Source: Candidatus Sulfopaludibacter sp. SbA3 | GTDB lineage: Bacteria > Acidobacteriota > Terriglobia > Bryobacterales > Bryobacteraceae | Assembly: GCA_900290315.1 (NCBI GenBank) | Contig: OKRF01000312.1 | Coordinates: 7,297 to 19,602, forward strand | Direction of reading: 5' to 3' | Length of the DNA stretch: 12,306 nt | Shown here: positions 7,687 through 12,306 of the stretch, piece after piece | Layout of the letters: every line of letters begins with the position of its first letter | How positions within the stretch are numbered: position 1 is the stretch's first letter | Notes under the pieces: generated by a model | What the model saw: only the letters and a program-made list of their open reading frames with translations | Database searches by the model: none | What the model was told of the DNA's origin: nothing | Translations under genes and position numbers: made by a program

Positions 7687-8428
7687 AGGGAAGACCGCGA
7701 TCGTGACCGGCGCCGGGCGGGGAATTGGACGGGCCATCGCCATCGGCTATGCCCATGAGGGGGCGCGCGTGGTAGTGAACTACAGCCGGTCGCGGGATGG
7801 TGCGGAAGAGACCGTGCGGACGATTCAAGCGGCGGGCGGCGAAGCGTTTGCGCTAGAGGCGGATGTCTCGCGACTGCAGGACCACGACCACCTGATTAGC
7901 CGCGCCATGGAGGAGTTCGGCGCCATCGACATCCTGGTGAACAACGCCGGAATCGAGATCAACGAGCCGGTGCTGGAGAGCAAGCCGGAGACTTGGGAAG
8001 CGACCGTGGACGTGAACCTCAAGGGTGCCTACTTCCTGGCGTGTGGAGTGGCGCGCGTGATGGCGCGCTTGGGCGGCGGCAAGATCGTCAACATCTCAAG
8101 CATTCACGACGTCGAACCGCTCCGCAATCGCGCGGTTTACTCCATCACGAAGGGCGGCATGCTGATGATGGTGAAATCGCTGGCGCTGGAACTGGCCGGA
8201 CACAACATCCATGTCAATGGAATCTCGCCCGGCGCCATCCTTACCGACATGAATCGCAAGCATCTCACGGAGCCGGCGCGCCGCGACGGCCTGCTGGCCC
8301 GCATTCCGATGAAGCGAATCGGCGATCCCGAAGATATCGTGGGCGCGGCGGTATTCCTGGCATCTGCGGAATCGAATTACGTAACGGGCACGACCATCTA
8401 TGTGGATGGAGGGCTACTTCTGTTCTAG
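7676..8428 (+). CDS. SDR family NAD(P)-dependent oxidoreductase
   Basis: This is a classical short-chain dehydrogenase of 250 residues, cytoplasmic, of the glucose 1-dehydrogenase/3-oxoacyl-ACP reductase-like group. The cofactor motif TGAGRGIG is at 11-18, NNAG at 89-92, the catalytic tetrad is Asn114, Ser141 or Ser142, Tyr155 and Lys159 (YSITK), and the PG motif is in GISPGAILTDM. The C-terminus ends with the usual YVDGG. A strong Shine-Dalgarno GAGGAGG (7666-7672) lies just before ATG 7676, inside the end of the transporter gene, and the 11-base overlap shows tight coupling. In this operon it probably oxidises or reduces an imported sugar acid or its intermediate. The substrate, and preference for NAD or NADP, cannot be settled from the sequence; Asn35 after the second strand (VVVNYSRSR), with nearby Arg residues, would be compatible with NADP. 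Confidence 0.9.
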   Translation: MRLKGKTAIVTGAGRGIGRAIAIGYAHEGARVVVNYSRSRDGAEETVRTIQAAGGEAFALEADVSRLQDHDHLISRAMEEFGAIDILVNNAGIEINEPVLESKPETWEATVDVNLKGAYFLACGVARVMARLGGGKIVNISSIHDVEPLRNRAVYSITKGGMLMMVKSLALELAGHNIHVNGISPGAILTDMNRKHLTEPARRDGLLARIPMKRIGDPEDIVGAAVFLASAESNYVTGTTIYVDGGLLLF

Positions 8429-8442
8429 GGAATGAGGCAAAT

Positions 8443-9138
8443 ATGGAAAAACTATTAATCGTCGAACACATCAACATGCAGGAGATCTGCGAACGCTACA
8501 AGCGGCTGTATGCCGGTGCGGTTTACGATGTTCTGGAAGGTCTCGGTTATCCTGACCAGGCGCTGTCGCACGAGATTGTGGCTCTCGCTCCCGGAATGAA
8601 GCTGGCGGGTCCGGCCTTTACGGTGAAGGGCACGGTGACCGCCGAACGCGACACCGCCGGGCGCCACGAGCGCATGAAAATGGTCTGCAGCATGAGCCAT
8701 CCCTGCGTCGAAGTTCGCGACCGCGGAACGCCGTACAATGTGGCTCTTTATGGCGAGTTGAGCGCCACCACCGCCCGGGCGCACGGGGCCGTCGGAGCGT
8801 TGATCGACGGTGGCACCCGCGATTCCGGCCACCTGATCCAGATGGAGTTTCCGGTGTTCGCGCGCTATCGAAGCCCGATCGAAGCGTTCGGCCGCTACAT
8901 GATCGTCAAGACGCAAGTGCCCGTTCGTATCTCGGGTGAGACTACTGAGACTGTGCAAGTGAATCCGGGCGATTTCATTTTTGGCGAGGAAGACGGAGTG
9001 ATCGCCATTCCCCAGGAGCTGATTCTACCCGTGCTCGAGGAGTGCGAGCGGATCAAAGGACTGGAAGATCAGGCGCGCGCGGACTTCGCGCGCGGTGACG
9101 ATCCTGCTGAGGTATTTCAACGGTATAAGAGGTTTTGA
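8443..9138 (+). CDS. RraA-like aldolase/decarboxylase family protein
   Basis: This 231-residue protein belongs to the RraA/HMG-CHA aldolase (class II pyruvate aldolase-like) family. Key features are the C-terminal half of the active site GALIDGGTRDSGHL (118-131), with the Arg126-Asp127 pair that holds the divalent metal and substrate in family members, PVFAR (137-141), and the late motif GDFIFGEEDGVIAIP (176-190). Such proteins in catabolic operons usually cleave hydroxy-oxo acids to release pyruvate or act on oxaloacetate; regulation of RNase E is unlikely here. ATG 8443 was chosen because GAGG (8434-8437) lies 5 bases ahead and the gene starts 14 bases after the SDR stop; the longer open frame upstream is a shadow of the SDR gene. 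It is the last gene of the operon and is followed by a terminator. The substrate is unknown. Confidence 0.85.
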   Translation: MEKLLIVEHINMQEICERYKRLYAGAVYDVLEGLGYPDQALSHEIVALAPGMKLAGPAFTVKGTVTAERDTAGRHERMKMVCSMSHPCVEVRDRGTPYNVALYGELSATTARAHGAVGALIDGGTRDSGHLIQMEFPVFARYRSPIEAFGRYMIVKTQVPVRISGETTETVQVNPGDFIFGEEDGVIAIPQELILPVLEECERIKGLEDQARADFARGDDPAEVFQRYKRF

Positions 9139-9226
9139 ATTCCGTCGAATGCGAACTCTGGATCATCACAGAGGCGGACCGCAACGCTGCGACGCTGCTC
9201 CTGCCATCGGAATACTGATGGCTACC

Positions 9227-9258
9227 AAACAGGCAGGTTTATCAAGTGCCTGTTTTCT
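9227..9258 (+). terminator. Rho-independent terminator ending the sugar operon
   Basis: AAACAGGCA (9227-9235) pairs perfectly with TGCCTGTTT (9247-9255), with an 11-base loop, and is followed by TCTT. It lies 88 bases after the aldolase stop, where the plus-strand operon should end before the convergent minus-strand genes. Confidence 0.6.
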
Positions 9259-9290
9259 TATTGCGGTGTGGGCCGGTAGCCGGGGCCGAA

Positions 9291-9331
9291 AAGGCGGCCT
9301 GGTGGGATCACTCGGCCCTTCTTGACCAGGC
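9291..9331 (-). terminator. Possible terminator of the minus-strand blaI-blaR pair
   Basis: Read on the minus strand, GCCTGGT (from 9331 to 9325) can pair with ACCAGGC (9303 to 9297) around a 21-base loop, followed by CGCCTTTT. The loop is long and the T run short, so this is a weak candidate placed by its position after the minus-strand stop at 9395. Nothing else gene-like was seen between 9259 and 9394. Confidence 0.25.
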
Positions 9332-9394
9332 AGGATTCACCGTTCGGGCCCCTCGATGGGACCCGCGCACCTGTGCCAAAGCCCGGGACGCACC

Positions 9395-11254
9395 TTAGTT
9401 GGGCGATGGTGTTGCGGCGTGGTCAATCACGATGGTCTCGACTGGCCCTTTGGTCCGTTCCATCTTCAGGCCCATCTCCGCCAGAAAGCTCCGGAAGGAA
9501 TCCGATTGGTCGCCGCCATACTTCGGCTCCGCGTCCGGCACGGCTTGCCGGTAATGGTACTGGCCCGTCAGCCCGGTCCTATCCAGAATCGGAACGTGGA
9601 AAATGAAACTGGACGCAAATTTCGCCAGGTATGGCATTCCGGCGTCGGTAATGTCCCATTGTCCGCCAGCATATCCAACGGACTCAAAACCTCGTGAGCT
9701 CTCCGGATCGTCCGCCGCCGATGGGATCTCCACCGGATGGAGTCTGAGCGTTTTCCCACTCTGCTCCAACAGGTACACGTCTCCTGTCCTGGTTTCATGA
9801 TGGAACTGCAGTTGAAAGCGACTGATCAGCAGCGACTGCAACATGGCGCGCAACTGCTTGTCGCGGATTTCATACCAGGAATACCGCAGGCTCTTGATGC
9901 TCGACTGCAGGCTCTCCGGGGGCTTGGCCTCGATGTCGTAGTTCTCCTTCTCTGTCCAGGCTTCACCGCCTGAGACTTGCCAATTGGCAAGACCGAAAGC
10001 GGTGGCAACCAGGCTTTTGAGATTGACCCCAAAGATCTCCAGTCTGCCTCCGGGATATACGCGGGCGCCCATCATGTGCATGACACTAGGATCGGTGCGC
10101 TTGACGCTGGCAACTTCGAACTGCGGCAACTGTGCGGCCGTGCTCTCATGCGCCGGCGGCGCTTGCGGCCGCTCCGCGGCGGCAGGCGGTGCCGGGGCGG
10201 GTGCCAGGGCCGCACCGGAAGGCGGTTCCGCGGCTGCCGGAGCCGGCGTGGCCGGCATCGCGACTCGAGGCGGCTGCGCGGCGCGTTGGGGATAGGCCGC
10301 GGCCGCCAGATAGGCGAGCGGCACTCCCAACATCACGATTGCCGCGATCCCCAAACGCGTCAGTCCGCGCGGGGCCGCGTTGGAATTCAGGATGCGCCAT
10401 ATACGCGTTGCCGGCCTATCGTAGTGCGCCATGGCTACTCGCGGCCAGCTCGCCGGTCCGACGCCGCGCTGGATGAAGTCGAGCAGGATCTCGGCATACA
10501 AGACGCGATCACAGGCCGCCGCGACTGCGTCGTCATCGCTGACCTCTTCAGCAGCGCGCACGATACTGCGGTGCAGAAGCCAGCTCGCGGGGCTCGCCCA
10601 GAGCAATGCGCGATGGATCGCTGAGACGAACTGCACGACAGGATCACGGCGGCGGATATGCGATCGCTCATGTGCCAGCACGGCGCTCAGCTTCGCCGAG
10701 TCCCAGGCGCGCCAGTCCGGCGGCAGGAGGATAGCGGACCGTATGATGCCAACGGTCACCGGCGATAGGACGTGGCGCGATTCGCGAATCCCAATTCCGT
10801 CCTCGACGACGCCACTGTCGCGGCTCCGGCGCAGAATGCGGAGGCTCACGATCCAGCCCGTGAACAGGCGCAGCAGCAAGGCGCCCGCCACCAACGCATA
10901 AACTGTCGCGGCAAGACGCGCCCAATCGAACGCCTTCGCGGCGGCGGTTCGGCCGGTCACGGGACCGGGGCTGAGATCCGCGGCGGGTCCTGCGAACTCG
11001 ATGGCATCCTCTCCCGATACCATTGCCGATGCTGCCATCGGCGCGCGGGCCGGTGCGCGCAGGACAGCCATCGGTAGTCCGGGCAGCGCCGTCATGAGTG
11101 CAGGAATCGCTATAGAAGCGCCGAGCATGGCGGTCCAGGCCGTGAGGCGGAGGGCAGGATTCTTCACCCGCAGCAGCCACAGCAGCACCGCCCCGGCGAG
11201 GATCAGAATCAATGAACGGATCGTCCATTCCGCCAGGAACTGTATTGTAGTCAT
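9395..11254 (-). CDS. BlaR1-like M56 metalloprotease with C-terminal TIGR03435 (DUF3738) domain
   Basis: This 619-residue membrane protein is the likely sensor partner of the BlaI-type repressor upstream. Hydrophobic helices lie near 14-29, 36-64, 114-136 and 301-320. The cytoplasmic M56 protease domain carries the zinc motif HERSH (195-199) and downstream acidic residues in AAEEVSDDDA (234-243). A Pro/Ala-rich linker (about 323-372) leads to a C-terminal domain (about 376-612) starting FEVASVKRTDP and including GGRLEIFGVNLKSLV, DRTGLTGQYHY and ETIVIDHA, which I recognise as TIGR03435/DUF3738, a family expanded in Solibacter. In true BlaR1 this place is taken by a penicillin-binding sensor domain, so the signal here is probably different. 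ATG 11254 overlaps the repressor stop (ATGA), with AAGGAG (11263-11268) 8 bases upstream. The length and motifs are intact; the ligand is unknown. Confidence 0.88.
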   Translation of the reverse strand: MTTIQFLAEWTIRSLILILAGAVLLWLLRVKNPALRLTAWTAMLGASIAIPALMTALPGLPMAVLRAPARAPMAASAMVSGEDAIEFAGPAADLSPGPVTGRTAAAKAFDWARLAATVYALVAGALLLRLFTGWIVSLRILRRSRDSGVVEDGIGIRESRHVLSPVTVGIIRSAILLPPDWRAWDSAKLSAVLAHERSHIRRRDPVVQFVSAIHRALLWASPASWLLHRSIVRAAEEVSDDDAVAAACDRVLYAEILLDFIQRGVGPASWPRVAMAHYDRPATRIWRILNSNAAPRGLTRLGIAAIVMLGVPLAYLAAAAYPQRAAQPPRVAMPATPAPAAAEPPSGAALAPAPAPPAAAERPQAPPAHESTAAQLPQFEVASVKRTDPSVMHMMGARVYPGGRLEIFGVNLKSLVATAFGLANWQVSGGEAWTEKENYDIEAKPPESLQSSIKSLRYSWYEIRDKQLRAMLQSLLISRFQLQFHHETRTGDVYLLEQSGKTLRLHPVEIPSAADDPESSRGFESVGYAGGQWDITDAGMPYLAKFASSFIFHVPILDRTGLTGQYHYRQAVPDAEPKYGGDQSDSFRSFLAEMGLKMERTKGPVETIVIDHAATPSPN

Positions 11255-11643
11255 GGTCTCTTCTCCTTGCGAGACGCGATTTCTTCCGCGAGTTGCCGCA
11301 ATTCGCCCGGTTTGATCATCTGGTTGTCCACCATTCCGACCAGCAGTTCCCGCAAGGAGCCGGCGCAGAATCGGTCGATCAGTTGCCTGGTGGCATCCGC
11401 CGCGACGCTGCTTTTGCTTTCCAAGGCGCGGTAGAAAAAGGTGCGCCCGCGGACTTCATGCGTGACGTATCCTTTTTTTTCCAGGTTCTTCAAGATCGTC
11501 CGCACCGTGGATTCCCTGAAGCCTCGATGGCTAAGCGTGCCTTGCCGACACATCTCCGCTGTGCAGTTGGGATGTTTCCAGACGTACTCCATGAAGGACT
11601 GTTCGAGCGGGCTGAGGTGCTTCTGCGGTGAAATGCTATGCAT
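11251..11643 (-). CDS. BlaI/MecI/CopY-family transcriptional repressor
   Basis: This 130-residue winged-helix repressor is expected to bind its own promoter as a dimer and to be inactivated by proteolysis when the neighbouring M56 protein senses its signal. The N-terminus LSPLEQSFMEYVWKHP (10-25) is the usual first helix, FRESTVRTILKNLEKKGYV (42-60) is the recognition helix and following strand, and GRTFFYRA (66-73) is the wing. The C-terminal half is the helical dimerisation and cleavage region. ATG 11643 is preferred over an upstream start at 11760 because a promoter with its -10 box at 11657-11662 lies directly before it, and the longer version would begin upstream of that promoter. Transcription would then start only about 7 bases before the ATG, giving a nearly leaderless message without a Shine-Dalgarno sequence. 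It overlaps the sensor gene by four bases. Confidence 0.88.
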   Translation of the reverse strand: MHSISPQKHLSPLEQSFMEYVWKHPNCTAEMCRQGTLSHRGFRESTVRTILKNLEKKGYVTHEVRGRTFFYRALESKSSVAADATRQLIDRFCAGSLRELLVGMVDNQMIKPGELRQLAEEIASRKEKRP

Positions 11644-11648
11644 CGTAG

Positions 11649-11665
11649 TGCTATAATGTATAGCA
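11649..11665. promoter_or_regulatory. Palindromic operator, probable BlaI-type binding site
   Basis: TGCTATA (11649-11655), ATG spacer, TATAGCA (11659-11665) form a perfect 7-3-7 inverted repeat that covers the -10 box and the predicted transcription start. The location is ideal for autorepression by the protein encoded just downstream. No second copy was seen elsewhere in the window. Confidence 0.65.
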
Positions 11666-11685
11666 TTAACGATCCAGGCTGTCAA
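11657..11685 (-). promoter_or_regulatory. Sigma70-type promoter of the blaI-blaR pair
   Basis: On the minus strand, TTGACA (11685-11680) is a perfect -35 box, followed after 17 bases by TATACA (11662-11657), matching TATAAT at 4 of 6. The predicted start of transcription is near 11650, about 7 bases before the repressor ATG. Confidence 0.65.
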
Positions 11686-12188
11686 TCCCTTCGGGTCCAT
11701 CAATCTTCGCTCCCCTGCCACGACACACCGACCCTTCAAACCACCTTGAAGTGGCGACACTGAAAACTACCCCCCGGCCCACTTGGGCGTATCGCGCGCG
11801 TTGATGAAATCTGCTCGTCATCCGGCAGGATAGATCGTCGCTGGCAGCGTAGGGTTTGCCTTCTATTAGGTGACGGCCCGGCCGGACAGCGCGGAGCTAC
11901 TACCTCTGCGGCTTCTTCACAGGCAAAGCAGAGACGAGATGATGCTGCAATGCGGGCTAGCCACAATACTGTTCAGTTACGACTACCTTCCTCTTACATC
12001 GCTAGTTGATGGGACTGCCAGCAGTACGTTCATTGTTTCCGGAGGCCCCAAGCGCCAGTAACTGGCAGGAACGCCCGTCACGGGGTTGGGGCCGGGGAAG
12101 GATACACGTCGCGCTCCGCCTTTGCGGCAATGCACCAGATTGTCAAAGACCGGTAGCGGTGGACGGTGAAAATTGCTCAGGCGGCGCC
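11686..12188. other. About 500 bases without a supported gene
   Basis: The open frames here (up to about 95 codons) have no recognisable domain, no consistent coding character and no convincing ribosome binding site. The stretch contains a small hairpin (CTTCAA at 11734-11739 with TTGAAG at 11746-11751), followed by GTGGCGACACTGAAAACTAC (11751-11770), which reminds me of insertion-sequence flanks but is not proven. It also contains the branched palindrome at 12037-12099. The region may be remnant mobile-element DNA between the regulator pair and the gene running off the right edge. Confidence 0.4.
12037..12099. repeat. Branched palindrome able to form a three-way junction
   Basis: The outer stem is GGCCCCAA (12044-12051) with TTGGGGCC (12086-12093), extended past a small internal loop by TTCC (12037-12040) with GGAA (12096-12099). 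Inside it sit two hairpins: GCCAG-TAA-CTGGC (12054-12066) and CCCG-TCA-CGGG (12074-12084). All stems are perfect Watson-Crick pairings. It could be a structured RNA, a recombination or transposition site, or a decayed element end. No T run follows, so a simple terminator is unlikely. Confidence 0.5.
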
Positions 12189-12306
12189 TTAGGCAGCCCG
12201 GCGGAAGCCCTGTTTGGCGGCCGGGAACTGCTTTTTGGCGTCTGCCAGACGCAGGTTGTGGGTGACGCAGCGGGCGATTTTGGGGAGTGAAAAAGCAAAT
12301 TGTGGG
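12189..12306 (-). CDS. C-terminal end of an unidentified protein (runs off window)
   Basis: On the minus strand, a frame is open from base 12305 to TAA at 12191-12189 and gives 38 codons, including LPKIARCVTHNLRLADA and then KKQFPAAKQGFRRAA at the end. The basic, alternating composition looks like a real C-terminus, possibly of a transposase, but the fragment is too short to name. The start lies outside the window. No terminator is evident directly after the stop. Confidence 0.35.
   Translation of the reverse strand, partial: PQFAFSLPKIARCVTHNLRLADAKKQFPAAKQGFRRAA

Noticed and set aside
7993..8442. Long upstream extension of the RraA-like frame
   Set aside because: It lies inside the SDR gene in another frame; ATG 8443 has a good ribosome binding site and the family N-terminus.
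9074..9094. GC-rich hairpin CGCGCGCG-GACTT-CGCGCGCG near the end of the aldolase gene
   Set aside because: It is a perfect 8-bp stem but lies inside the coding sequence, with no T run; it is explained by the Ala/Arg codons used there.
11644..11760. 39-residue N-terminal extension of the BlaI-type repressor
   Set aside because: It would start upstream of the -35 box of the likely promoter and has no family similarity; the family N-terminus begins just after ATG 11643.
12006..12290. 94-codon plus-strand open frame at the right end
   Set aside because: The product has no recognisable domain, crosses the branched palindrome and overlaps the better minus-strand C-terminus at 12189-12305.
1..12306. 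CRISPR array, tRNA or rRNA genes
   Set aside because: No regularly spaced repeats, cloverleaf with an acceptor stem, or conserved rRNA segments were seen by reading; the only direct repeats are the two-copy tandem duplications.

Overview
The window is GC-rich, densely packed bacterial DNA that reads like a soil Acidobacteriota genome, most likely of the Solibacter/Bryobacter type. This placement rests on three recognisable families: an Oar-like TonB-dependent receptor with an N-terminal carboxypeptidase-regulatory domain, a BlaR1-type protease carrying the Solibacter-associated TIGR03435/DUF3738 domain, and Tat-exported Gfo/Idh/MocA and sugar-isomerase enzymes next to a mannonate dehydratase. 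No 16S or tRNA gene is present, so the placement is an inference.

Layout. Bases 1-698 are the 3' part of a mannonate dehydratase (uxuA), followed by a clear hairpin terminator (702-727). A plus-strand operon runs from about 741 to 9258: TonB-dependent receptor (803-4288), Tat-signal Gfo/Idh/MocA oxidoreductase (4417-5760), Tat-signal TIM-barrel isomerase-like protein (5757-6383), MFS transporter of the hexuronate-transporter type (6419-7686, split by a frameshift), SDR dehydrogenase (7676-8428) and RraA-like aldolase (8443-9138), closed by a terminator at 9227-9258. Gene junctions are overlapping or very short. A convergent minus-strand pair follows: a BlaI-type repressor (11251-11643) and a BlaR1/M56 metalloprotease with a TIGR03435 C-terminal domain (9395-11254), overlapping by ATGA and driven by a promoter that coincides with a 7-3-7 palindromic operator. 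The last ~620 bases hold no complete gene, but include a branched palindrome (12037-12099) and the C-terminus of an unidentified minus-strand protein running off the edge.

How the genes may work together. The operon looks like a sugar or sugar-acid uptake and breakdown module: outer-membrane receptor, two enzymes predicted to be periplasmic, an inner-membrane symporter, then a cytoplasmic dehydrogenase and aldolase. The neighbouring mannonate dehydratase fits hexuronate/KDG metabolism. The substrate cannot be read from the sequence.

Main oddity. Both transport genes carry an exact short tandem duplication that breaks the reading frame: 35 bp near the 3' end of the receptor (4218-4288) and 20 bp in the MFS gene (7208-7249). 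Removing one repeat copy restores a textbook protein in each case. The isomerase gene between them appears to have lost two internal in-frame segments. Three lesions in about 3 kb of one operon mean assembly error, an operon in decay, or reversible switching.
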